The position numbers and the translations under genes are program-made. From Paenibacillus methanolicus (GTDB lineage Bacteria; Bacillota; Bacilli; Paenibacillales; Paenibacillaceae): 64,000 bases of DNA. The stretch is taken from NCBI RefSeq assembly GCF_008124765.1, contig NZ_VNHS01000007.1, positions 415,824 to 479,823 of the forward strand. The letters are read 5' to 3'. Below the pieces are notes generated by a model. The model ran no database searches. It was not told the origin of the DNA and worked only from the letters and a program-made list of their open reading frames with translations. Below are positions 1 to 8,054 of the stretch, piece after piece. Position 1 is the stretch's first letter, and each line of letters begins with the position of its first letter.

Positions 1-1040
1 AACGCTTGGATTTTGGACACCATGTGATTGAAGCTTTTGAACAGGCGGATAAATTCATTGTCCGGATTCTCGGTGATGCGCGTCGTATAATGGCCTTGCT
101 CGACTTGAACGAATTTCCGATCGAGCAGATGGACGTTGCGATAGAAGTGGCGGTAGAACATGAGAATGACGAACAGACCGATGACGAGAATGACGAGAAT
201 GCTGCCATAGAACACCTGATGATTGCGGTTAAGCGGATCGAAGAACGGATTCGTCCGGGTATACGTCACGAGATAGCCGTCCAGCGGTTCGATATATTTG
301 GACAAGACATAATAACGGCCTTCGCGGGACTCGTAATTAAACTTCAGTATCGCTTCCGAGTTCGGCGTGACCGTGCGCTTCGCGGCATCGGCCAGCTGCT
401 GGTCGACGGGCTGATTGCCGATCATCATTTTCTGCTGAATGAGCCAAAACGCATGCGTATCGCTGCCCTGGAACGCCTTATCGAGCAGGCCGGACAACGC
501 GTCCATGTTGAGCTTCACGCCGACGATGTACTGCGATTGGGCGGGCTGATCGGTTTTGATATAGGGATAGAGCGAGAAGTAATACAGGCTGCCGTCCACC
601 AGCTTCCAGCCTCGTTTGGTTACGCTTTCAAAAGGAGCTCTGGCTAGGGGATCGTGGCTGCTCGTAATGAATTCATGCTCGCTCTTCCAGTAGATCCCGA
701 TGGAATCGACCGATTGGTTCGACAGCAACGTGTCGGTGATGCGGTCCAAGATCTGATTCTTCTGCATTTGCGAATCATAGGCGCTCAGGGATCGCTTCTG
801 GGCTTGATAATACTCGACGGTTTTGTCAGCCGTATATTGGATGCCCAGCATGGTCGCCTCCGAGATGACGCCGCTCAGCATGCCTTCCGTGTAGTTGATT
901 TGATTCTCGGAGGAGTTGATAAGACTGTCCTGGATCGCCTCCGCGCCCAACCGCTCCAGCACGTAGAACAACGCGAGCGTAAGCAATAGGAAAAAGACGA
1001 AAAAGTAAATGAACCGCTTCATGTTGACTTTTTGGAACAT
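1..1040 (-). CDS. Sensor histidine kinase, N-terminal part (YesM type), cut by window edge
   Basis: The reverse strand is open from an ATG at 1040 to the window edge (346 codons, no stop). A GGGGAAG ribosome site precedes the start. A short cytoplasmic tail is followed by a membrane segment at about residues 8-30 (KRFIYFFVFFLLLTL), a long extracellular sensor region, a second membrane segment at about 275-297 (YGSILVILVIGLFVILMFY) and the start of a HAMP domain ending in FIRLFKSFNHMVSKIQA. This is the architecture of YesM-like kinases that control sugar importers through a YesN-like partner. The His kinase and ATPase domains lie outside the window. It is divergent from the importer operon starting at 1231, which it probably controls (inference from position). 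Confidence 0.85.
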   Translation of the reverse strand, partial: MFQKVNMKRFIYFFVFFLLLTLALFYVLERLGAEAIQDSLINSSENQINYTEGMLSGVISEATMLGIQYTADKTVEYYQAQKRSLSAYDSQMQKNQILDRITDTLLSNQSVDSIGIYWKSEHEFITSSHDPLARAPFESVTKRGWKLVDGSLYYFSLYPYIKTDQPAQSQYIVGVKLNMDALSGLLDKAFQGSDTHAFWLIQQKMMIGNQPVDQQLADAAKRTVTPNSEAILKFNYESREGRYYVLSKYIEPLDGYLVTYTRTNPFFDPLNRNHQVFYGSILVILVIGLFVILMFYRHFYRNVHLLDRKFVQVEQGHYTTRITENPDNEFIRLFKSFNHMVSKIQA

Positions 1041-1195
1041 GCGTTTCTTCCCCTTCAGCCGAGACTGCCCTTGATTTAATGCCTATCATAAGCGATTCGT
1101 TACCAAATAGGAAGGAGGTGAACTTCCAGATCCTGCATGATTCGCCGCATCGATTGACGCTGTGGCTATGATGTTAAGATTGTGACATTTCGGAA

Positions 1196-1209
1196 TGAAA
1201 GCGCTTTTG
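1196..1209 (+). promoter_or_regulatory. cre-like site before the sugar importer
   Basis: TGAAAGCGCTTTTG matches the CcpA catabolite-responsive element core (TGWNANCGNTNWCA) except for the last two bases. It lies just before the preferred start of the permease gene, where a repressor could block transcription. Its position also argues that the ATG at 1195 is not the real start. The site is a sequence match only. Confidence 0.4.
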
Positions 1210-1230
1210 TTAGCATTGGAATCACGGCAA

Positions 1231-2232
1231 AACCAGATGAAGATGTCAAAGGGGGTAACGACGATAGCTGAACTAACCAAGCGGCGGACGAGGCGGGTCC
1301 AAGCAAAACCGGTCGTCGAGAGAGGCAAAAAAACGCCTTGGAACAAGGAAATCCGAAAAAATTGGCCGTTATATCTGTTGTGCTTGCCGGCGCTCGCATG
1401 CGTGCTGATCTTCTCCTACGGCCCGATGGGCGGGCTGGTGATGGCCTTCCAGGATTACAAGCCATGGCTTGGCATCACCGGCTCCTCTTGGATCGGGTTG
1501 GACAATTTCGCGCGAATATTCGAGTACGAAGAGTCGATGCAGGCGATCATGAACACCCTTATTATCGCGGTGATCAAAATCGTCGCGGGCATTATCGTCC
1601 CGGTCGTCATGGCGATTCTATTGAGCGAAATCCGCCATATGGGGATCAAGAAGAGCATTCAGACGCTCGTGTATTTGCCGCACTTCCTCTCCTGGGTGAC
1701 GATTGCCGGGATCATGATCGACGTGCTCGGCCTCGACGGGGGCGTGAACCACATGCTCGGCGCGTTCGGCATCGAACCGATCTTTTTCCTCGGGGACCCG
1801 GAGCTGTTCCGCCCCACGATCATCATCAGCGATCTATGGAAGAACTTCGGCTTCGGGATGATCGTGTATCTGGCCGTCATTACGGGCATCGATCCCTCTT
1901 ACTATGAAGCGGCGGAGATCGACGGGGCCACGCGGCGCCAGCAAATCGTACACGTGACGCTGCCGAGCATGATGCCGATGATAATCGTCATCTCGACCTT
2001 AAGCCTCGGCAATATATTGGATGCGGGGTTCGACCAAATCTTCAACTTGTACAACCCGCTCGTCTATAGTACCGGCGATATTATCGATACGTATGTGTAT
2101 CGGTCCTCGCTGCTGAACGGACAGTATGGATTCGGCACGGCCGTCGGCTTGTTCAAGTCGGGCATCAGTCTCATCTTGATCGTCATCGCCTACCGGATCG
2201 CGTACAAGGTCGCCAACTACAGGATTTTCTAG
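1231..2232 (+). CDS. Carbohydrate ABC transporter permease (LplB/UgpA type)
   Basis: A membrane subunit of a CUT1-type oligosaccharide importer, with about six membrane helices. The first helix follows the family pattern WPLYLLCLPALACVLIFSYGP. The coupling-helix EAA motif (EAAEIDGATRRQQ) begins near residue 226 and contacts the shared ATPase, which is not encoded here, as is usual for this family. The start is uncertain: an ATG at 1195 overlaps a cre-like site, ATG 1231 is my choice, and the only strong ribosome-like run (AAAGGGGG) lies just after it. First gene of an importer operon with the second permease 15 bp downstream. The substrate is unknown; the downstream glycosidase suggests a plant or algal oligosaccharide. 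Confidence 0.9.
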   Translation, partial: NQMKMSKGVTTIAELTKRRTRRVQAKPVVERGKKTPWNKEIRKNWPLYLLCLPALACVLIFSYGPMGGLVMAFQDYKPWLGITGSSWIGLDNFARIFEYEESMQAIMNTLIIAVIKIVAGIIVPVVMAILLSEIRHMGIKKSIQTLVYLPHFLSWVTIAGIMIDVLGLDGGVNHMLGAFGIEPIFFLGDPELFRPTIIISDLWKNFGFGMIVYLAVITGIDPSYYEAAEIDGATRRQQIVHVTLPSMMPMIIVISTLSLGNILDAGFDQIFNLYNPLVYSTGDIIDTYVYRSSLLNGQYGFGTAVGLFKSGISLILIVIAYRIAYKVANYRIF

Positions 2233-2247
2233 AAAGGAGGGCCGGGC

Positions 2248-3117
2248 GTGTACCATAAGTCCAAAGGATATCAAGTCTTCTCGCTGTTCAACCATCTCCT
2301 CCTCATTCTCGTCGCGTTATCCTGTTTCTTGCCGCTGCTCCATTTGCTCGCGCAGTCGTTCAGCAGCAAGTCCGCGATTAACGGGAATCTGGTGTCGTTC
2401 TGGCCGGTGGAATTCAACGTCGATGCTTACGTGAAAACGTTCCAGAACGCCAACTTCGTGCGCTCCATGCAGATTTCCGCCGTCCGAACGGCGCTCGGGA
2501 CGCTCATCAGCATGTTCGTCATCACGACGTCGGGCTATGCGCTGTCCAAGGAGTTCCGGGGCCGGAACGCGCTCATGTGGGTGTTCATCTTCACGATGCT
2601 GTTCTCCGGCGGCCTCATTCCGTCCTATATCCTCATCACCAATCTGGGATTCAAGGATACGATCTGGTCGCTCGTGCTGCCGGGGGCGTTCGGCGCGTAT
2701 AACCTCATCCTCATCATGAACTTCTTCAAGACGATTCCGAAGGCGCTGGAAGAGGCGGCGTTCATCGACGGGGCTTCCTTCTTCGCGATTCTGTGGCGGA
2801 TCTACCTGCCGCTGTCGCTGCCGGGACTGGCCACGGTCGGCTTGTTCATTATGGTCGGGCATTGGAATTCCTGGTTCGACGGCATCTTGTACATGTCGAA
2901 TACGACGAACTATCCGCTCGCCTCGTTCATGCAGACGGTCGTCGTCCAGAGCTCCGCGCAGAGCATGGCGCTTAGCCAATCGGAGGCGGAGGCATTGTCC
3001 GAGCAGAGCATCAAGGCCGCGCAGATCTTCATCAGCACCTTGCCGATTATTCTCGTGTATCCGTTCTTGCAGAAGTATTTCGTGAAGGGAATCGTGATGG
3101 GGGCCGTGAAAGAATAA
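2248..3117 (+). CDS. Carbohydrate ABC transporter permease (LplC/YtcP type)
   Basis: Second membrane subunit of the importer (289 aa). It starts with GTG at 2248, seven bases after an AAAGGAGG ribosome site. The N-terminal helix (FNHLLLILVALSCFLPLLHLLAQSF) is typical of the YtcP/LplC group, and the EAA coupling motif (EEAAFIDGASFFAI) lies near residue 168. The protein ends in the family-typical KYFVKGIVMGAVKE. It follows the first permease by 15 bp and precedes the binding protein by 50 bp, so the three form one operon. It should form a heterodimeric pore with the upstream permease and use a general ATPase such as MsmX (knowledge of the family; not seen here). Confidence 0.93.
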   Translation: MYHKSKGYQVFSLFNHLLLILVALSCFLPLLHLLAQSFSSKSAINGNLVSFWPVEFNVDAYVKTFQNANFVRSMQISAVRTALGTLISMFVITTSGYALSKEFRGRNALMWVFIFTMLFSGGLIPSYILITNLGFKDTIWSLVLPGAFGAYNLILIMNFFKTIPKALEEAAFIDGASFFAILWRIYLPLSLPGLATVGLFIMVGHWNSWFDGILYMSNTTNYPLASFMQTVVVQSSAQSMALSQSEAEALSEQSIKAAQIFISTLPIILVYPFLQKYFVKGIVMGAVKE

Positions 3118-3167
3118 AGACGGCGCTTCTCATTTCGACAACATATGAACTTAAAGGAGACAGGTCG

Positions 3168-4850
3168 ATGCTTAAAAAGACGGGTGTTCTGCTTTCCTCC
3201 GCGATTCTGATGGCCGGCGTGCTGTCCGGATGCAATCTGGTCAGCAAAGATACGGGCTCCTCCGCTTCGGAGGGCACGTTGAAAGACGGCAAATACGATC
3301 CTCCGATCACGATCACGATCGCCAAGCAATTAGACGAGAACGCCGGCAAATACATCAACGGCGAAAGCTTGAACGATAATGTGTTGACGCGATGGGGCGA
3401 GGATAAGCTCGGCATTAAGATCGAGACGACCCTGCTGGGCGGCGACGCCGGCAGCTACAATACGAAGCTTCGCCTCGCGCTGACCGGATCGGAGAAACTT
3501 CCGGACGTGCTGCCGGTGTACGATACGGCATTGGCGAGCGATTTGATCCAGTCCGGGCTCGTGAAGGATATCACGGAGGATGTTAAGACATTCATGCCGG
3601 ATCGGCTCAAGGACATCTACAAGCAATATCCCGGCACCTTCAATCCCGTTATTAAAGACGGCAAAGTATACGGGATGGCGATCTCTCCGAATTTGACCGA
3701 AGGCCAGGTCATGCTGATCCGCCAGGATTGGCTGGATAAGTTGAAGTTGAAGGCGCCGACGAACATCGAGGAATTCGAGCAGGTGATCGCGGCCTTCACG
3801 AACGACGATCCGGACGGCAACGGCAAGCCGGATACGTACGGCTTCGATTTCTCCGGCAAGGATTCGTACAACACGGGCTGGGTGAGCGATTCGGTCATGA
3901 TCTTCAGCGCCTTCGCGGGCAAAAGTCTGCCGGGGCAGTGGCTGAACGAGGACGGCAAGCTCGCGTACGGCTCGGTGAAGCCGGGCATGAAGGACGCCTT
4001 GGCGAAGCTTCGGGACTGGTATGCCAAAGGCTACCTCAACAAAGAGCTCGCCACCCAAGGCGCCTGGGATGCCTTGGCAGACTTCACGCAGGGGAAAGCC
4101 GGCATTATTATCGGCCGCCCTTGGCTGTACGGCAGCGTGAAGGACGTCGAGAAGAACGTGCAGGGCGCCACAATTAAAATCTACCCGACGATTAGCGGCA
4201 TAAGCGGGGATAAAACGTATCAATCCGGCCAGCTGAACGACGGCGTCTTCATGTTCAACAAGGACTTCACCAACATGGGAGCGTTCTTCCTCTACTACGA
4301 CAAGTTGTACGACGCCGCGTTCGGTACCGGCGACTTCAAGTACGGCTACGCGCAAGGCTACGACTACGATATCGTGAACGACGAAGTGACGTTCGACTCC
4401 ACGAAATTCAACAAACCGCTGGATGTCGTGCAGGGCGTAGGCAAAATGTCGTTCACCAAAAACTCGCCGAGCGTCGATGGCACGGGGAAATCGTTCTACG
4501 AGCTGGCCCAAGGCGCCGAGCCGACGACGGGCGTGCTGATGAGAGCGAATGCGGCGGATCAGACGATGAAAGAAGGCTATGTCATTTCGTATGAGAACAG
4601 CGACGTTCTGCTGCCGAACGCATTCAACGGTCCGCCGACGAAGACGATGCAGTCTTCCTGGGCGCAGCTGACGACGATGGAGAAGGAAACGTACACCAAA
4701 ATCATTTACGGCAAGGAACCGCTCGAAGCGTTCGACGACTTCGTGAAGCAATGGCACGACAAAGGCGGCACGCAGATCGCCGAAGAAGTGAACGCGTGGT
4801 ATAAGAACGCCAGCGAAGTCGACGTCATGAGCCAGATGGGGATGAAGTAG
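3168..4850 (+). CDS. Extracellular sugar-binding lipoprotein (LplA type)
   Basis: Substrate-binding protein of the importer (560 aa). The signal peptide ends in the lipobox LSGC with the lipidated cysteine at residue 22. A calcium-loop-like stretch DDPDGNGKPDTYGF near residue 212 is common in the large LplA/YtcQ binding proteins, and the length fits that group. The start ATG follows an AAAGGAGA ribosome site. The next gene begins three bases after this stop, so transport and cleavage of the sugar are coupled. The ligand cannot be told from sequence alone. Confidence 0.92.
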   Translation: MLKKTGVLLSSAILMAGVLSGCNLVSKDTGSSASEGTLKDGKYDPPITITIAKQLDENAGKYINGESLNDNVLTRWGEDKLGIKIETTLLGGDAGSYNTKLRLALTGSEKLPDVLPVYDTALASDLIQSGLVKDITEDVKTFMPDRLKDIYKQYPGTFNPVIKDGKVYGMAISPNLTEGQVMLIRQDWLDKLKLKAPTNIEEFEQVIAAFTNDDPDGNGKPDTYGFDFSGKDSYNTGWVSDSVMIFSAFAGKSLPGQWLNEDGKLAYGSVKPGMKDALAKLRDWYAKGYLNKELATQGAWDALADFTQGKAGIIIGRPWLYGSVKDVEKNVQGATIKIYPTISGISGDKTYQSGQLNDGVFMFNKDFTNMGAFFLYYDKLYDAAFGTGDFKYGYAQGYDYDIVNDEVTFDSTKFNKPLDVVQGVGKMSFTKNSPSVDGTGKSFYELAQGAEPTTGVLMRANAADQTMKEGYVISYENSDVLLPNAFNGPPTKTMQSSWAQLTTMEKETYTKIIYGKEPLEAFDDFVKQWHDKGGTQIAEEVNAWYKNASEVDVMSQMGMK

Positions 4851-4852
4851 CG

Positions 4853-6835
4853 ATGACGCTGCACATCTCATCGGCTTGGCTGCGCGGCGATCCGAACGTG
4901 GCGCTGGGTCCGGTCGGCGCGAATCAATTCCGGCTGACGACGCCGGCCGAGGGAGGAGGGCTGTTCGTCGATGGCGAGCGCCTCTCTCCGCAAGCGTGGC
5001 GCGAACATGCCTTTGTAACCGCGGAAGCCTACCACGAGTCGCACGACGTGCTCGTGCTCGTCTTCGCCTTCGAGGATGCGCTCGGCCGCTCGATTGCCAT
5101 TCATTACGGCTTGCTTCCGCATGTGAGAACGACGATTTGCCTGCCGCTGCAAGCGTTGAACGGGGATCGGTTATTCCTGCCCCGGTATCCCGGCGTGATG
5201 CAGTCCGTACTGAGGGGGGATGCCTTCGTGGATCGGGAGACGATCCGCGCCTTCCGCATCTCGACGATCCCTTCGACGACGGCAAGGACGGTGCTGATCG
5301 CAAATTTGGCGTTAAGCGAGACCGAACCGCAGTTCGATTATGAAGCAGCGCCATATGTGGATGAGCTTGGTCAATTGATAGGCAGGCAATGGGACGGCCG
5401 AATAAAGGGCCCGAAGGAGCTTCGCGCCGCATGGCAAGCAGAAGCGGCGGAGCTTACGCCCGCGATGTCGGACTTCGCCGATTGGAACGCCTACGGGGGC
5501 TGGACGCGGCTGCGCTTCGACGCGACCGGGTATTTCCGAACGGAGCACGATGGCGAGCGGTGGTGGTTCGTCGATCCGGACGGCTATGCGCTGTTCAGCG
5601 CCGGCATGGATTGTATTCACCCGGGCGGCGGGACGCGCGTGGCGGGCATGGAGCATCTGCTGCCGGCACTGCCGGAGGCGGACGGCGAATTCGCGGAGGC
5701 GTGGCAGCGGGGAGAGTTCAACTTTGCCGCGGCGAACCTGATTGCGCTCTATGGCTCGGAATGGTGGCAGGAATGGTTCGGCCGAACGGAACAGCGAATG
5801 AAGGCGTGGGGAATCAATACGATCGGCAACTGGTCATCGCCGGCGTTCATCGCGCAATCCAGTCTGCCTTATGTATGGCCGATGTATGACTTTCCAACGA
5901 CCGCGCAGACGATTTTTCGGGATTTCCCCGACGTCTTCGATCCCGAATATGAGGTTCATGCGAAGCGGTTCGCCGAGCAGCTTCATTCGTTCCAAGATGA
6001 CCGCCGGCTGATCGGGTATTTCATGCGGAACGAGCCGCATTGGGCGTTCGTCGACAGCTTGAATCTGACCGCGCATATGCTAAGGTCGCCGCTTCGGCTT
6101 CGGAGCAAAACCGTATTCCTCGAAGACGTGCGGGCGAAGTACGGCGATATCTGGCAATTGAACGCGGCTTGGCGGACGAAGTTCGCGCGGTTCGAGGATC
6201 TACTCGAGCCGGAGCTTGCCGAATTGACCGATAGCCCCGCATGCAAGCGGGATGTGGACGACTTTAACCGAAAGCTCATCCGGCGTTACGTCGAAATTCC
6301 GGCTGCGTATTGCAAGCAGACGCTGCCTCATCATCTGAATCTTGGCATGCGGTACGCCTGGGTGAGCGATGAATCGATTCTGGAGGGCTGCGAAGCATTC
6401 GACGTGTTCTCGCTCAACTGCTACGCGTTCGAACCGGACCGCGAGCATATCCAGTGGATTAGCCGCAAGCTGAATAAACCGGTCATGATCGGCGAATTTC
6501 ACTTCGGCGCGGCGGACGGCGGCCTGTTGGCTTACGGCATCCGCGCCGTAGCCACGCAGCGGGAGCGGGGCGAGGCTTACCGCTATTACGTGGAGTCGGC
6601 CGCTTCCCTGCCGGAGCTTATCGGGGTTCATTATTTCCAGCTGAATGATCAGCCGGTGCTAGGGCGCTTCGACGGAGAGAACTATCAGATTGGCGCCGTG
6701 GACGTCTGCATGATGCCCTATCCGCCGTTCGCCGCGGCGATGCGGCAGACGCATCGGGACATGTACGGCGTGCGTACCGGGCTCATCGAGCCGTTCCGGG
6801 ATTGTCCGAAGGAAATCCCGAAGACGGGGTTCTAG
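4853..6835 (+). CDS. Clan GH-A glycoside hydrolase (agarase/beta-galactosidase-like), cytoplasmic
   Basis: A 660-residue enzyme without a signal peptide, so it should act on sugar brought in by the upstream importer. An N-terminal beta-rich region (1-210) is followed by a TIM-barrel. Two clan-A signatures are visible: GYFMRNEPHW with the likely acid/base Glu394, and PVMIGEFHFG with the likely nucleophile Glu548. The stretch GYFRTEHDGERWWFVDPDGY resembles the entry to the barrel of GH50-like agarases and related GH42-like enzymes. It follows the binding-protein stop by 2 bases. The exact family is not certain; a CAZy profile search would decide between GH50-like and an unclassified GH-A family. 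Confidence 0.8.
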   Translation: MTLHISSAWLRGDPNVALGPVGANQFRLTTPAEGGGLFVDGERLSPQAWREHAFVTAEAYHESHDVLVLVFAFEDALGRSIAIHYGLLPHVRTTICLPLQALNGDRLFLPRYPGVMQSVLRGDAFVDRETIRAFRISTIPSTTARTVLIANLALSETEPQFDYEAAPYVDELGQLIGRQWDGRIKGPKELRAAWQAEAAELTPAMSDFADWNAYGGWTRLRFDATGYFRTEHDGERWWFVDPDGYALFSAGMDCIHPGGGTRVAGMEHLLPALPEADGEFAEAWQRGEFNFAAANLIALYGSEWWQEWFGRTEQRMKAWGINTIGNWSSPAFIAQSSLPYVWPMYDFPTTAQTIFRDFPDVFDPEYEVHAKRFAEQLHSFQDDRRLIGYFMRNEPHWAFVDSLNLTAHMLRSPLRLRSKTVFLEDVRAKYGDIWQLNAAWRTKFARFEDLLEPELAELTDSPACKRDVDDFNRKLIRRYVEIPAAYCKQTLPHHLNLGMRYAWVSDESILEGCEAFDVFSLNCYAFEPDREHIQWISRKLNKPVMIGEFHFGAADGGLLAYGIRAVATQRERGEAYRYYVESAASLPELIGVHYFQLNDQPVLGRFDGENYQIGAVDVCMMPYPPFAAAMRQTHRDMYGVRTGLIEPFRDCPKEIPKTGF

Positions 6836-6853
6836 CCGGTGATGCAAGAGGGG

Positions 6854-6890
6854 GACCATTAGCCGCTATCGCAGGATAGCGCTCATGGTC
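6854..6890 (+). terminator. Stem-loop after the glycosidase operon
   Basis: Perfect inner stem CGCTATC/GATAGCG (loop GCAG) inside an outer stem GACCAT/ATGGTC. There is only a weak T-rich tail (TCTTC), so it may be a terminator or an mRNA 3' stabiliser. Confidence 0.5.
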
Positions 6891-7001
6891 TCTTCGCGAT
6901 GATCGGCGAGGCTTCTCTTATTTCGCATCTTTACCTCCATTTCTTACGCGTGCAATAATAGTCGTATTATGCGATAAAGCAATGGTAGGGGAGGCGGGCG
7001 C

Positions 7002-8054
7002 GTGCGGATCGGGATCGCGGCATTGCTGCTTGTTATGTTTGTAAGCGCTTGCCAATCGGCAGGGCAGCAGAATCGATATGAAGTTATATACGCCATGGAT
7101 AAGAACGAGGCCGTCGCATCGCCGGGGCAGTCGGCGCATGAGGAGGAGCCGCGTAAATTCAAGATCGGGGTCGTGCCGAAGCTGGTCGAGATCCCTTATT
7201 TTAATCTCGTGGAGGAAGGCGCTAGGGAGGCCGCGGCGCAATTGGGCGCGGAGCTGGTCTATCGGGGTCCTCCGATCGCGGATACCGTGCAGCAGATCCG
7301 CATCATCGAGGAGCTCATGGTCGAAGGCGTCGACGCGCTCGCGGTCTCGGCCAACGACCCGGAGAAGCTGCTGCCGGCGCTGATGAAGGCGAGACAGCAG
7401 GGCATCCAAGTGATTACCTGGGACTCGGATACGTACCGGGAGGGCCGGGACTTCTTCGTTAACATGGTCGATGACGAGAAGCTGGGACGTCATCTGATGG
7501 ATACGCTCGCCTGGAATACGGGGGAGAAGGGCGAATTCGCGATCCTGACCGGGCAGCAGAAGGCGGCTACGCTGAACGAATGGATCAAGTGGATGAAGGT
7601 GCAGCAGGAGACGTATTATCCGGACATGAAGCTGGTCGAGATCGCCGCGACCGACGACGATCCGCAGAAGGCGTACGAGACGGCCAAACGGATGCTCGCG
7701 AAGTATCCGAATCTGGCCGGCCTGATCGGCAACTCCTCGGTCGGCCCGCCCGCAGCGGCCCAAGCCGTCAAGGAAGCGGGACTTACCGGTAAGGTGAAGG
7801 TCGTCGGGTTGTCGCTCCCGAACTTGATGGCGCCTTATCTGACGGATGGCTCCGCCCAGGTGGCGACGCTGTGGAGCCCGAAGAAGCTCGGCTATTTGAC
7901 AGTCGTGCTCGCGGTGCGGGCGCTTGCGGGCCAGCCGCCCGAGGACGGCGTCATGCTGCCGAACGTCGGCATCATCCGGGTGAACGGCGACGTGGTCGTC
8001 ATGGGCGACCCGGTCGATTTTACGAAAGAGAACGTGAACCAATATGATTTCTAA
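7002..8054 (+). CDS. Sugar-binding lipoprotein of a sensing operon (RhaS/LsrB-like)
   Basis: A periplasmic-binding-protein type 1 fold lipoprotein (350 aa). It starts with GTG after a GGGGAGG site; the lipobox is VSAC with Cys17. The motifs VDALAVSANDPEKLLPAL, VITWDSD and VVGLSLPNLMAPYL are those of the rhamnose/autoinducer-2 binding group and are paralogous to the protein at 22554-23630. Its end overlaps the start of the histidine kinase by 11 bases. No permease or ATPase is adjacent, so it most likely serves as the ligand-binding half of a sensor rather than in uptake, like XylFII in the XylFII-LytS system (inference). Confidence 0.87.
   Translation: MRIGIAALLLVMFVSACQSAGQQNRYEVIYAMDKNEAVASPGQSAHEEEPRKFKIGVVPKLVEIPYFNLVEEGAREAAAQLGAELVYRGPPIADTVQQIRIIEELMVEGVDALAVSANDPEKLLPALMKARQQGIQVITWDSDTYREGRDFFVNMVDDEKLGRHLMDTLAWNTGEKGEFAILTGQQKAATLNEWIKWMKVQQETYYPDMKLVEIAATDDDPQKAYETAKRMLAKYPNLAGLIGNSSVGPPAAAQAVKEAGLTGKVKVVGLSLPNLMAPYLTDGSAQVATLWSPKKLGYLTVVLAVRALAGQPPEDGVMLPNVGIIRVNGDVVVMGDPVDFTKENVNQYDF

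Noticed and set aside
1111..1162. Small gene behind the GGAAGGAGGTG site near 1110
   Set aside because: The ribosome-like site leads only to very short frames (ATG at 1136 gives six codons); no leader peptide pattern is visible.
3330..5432. 700-codon open frame on the minus strand opposite the binding protein and glycosidase
   Set aside because: Shadow of GC-rich coding sequence; the plus-strand genes have ribosome sites, signal peptide and family motifs.
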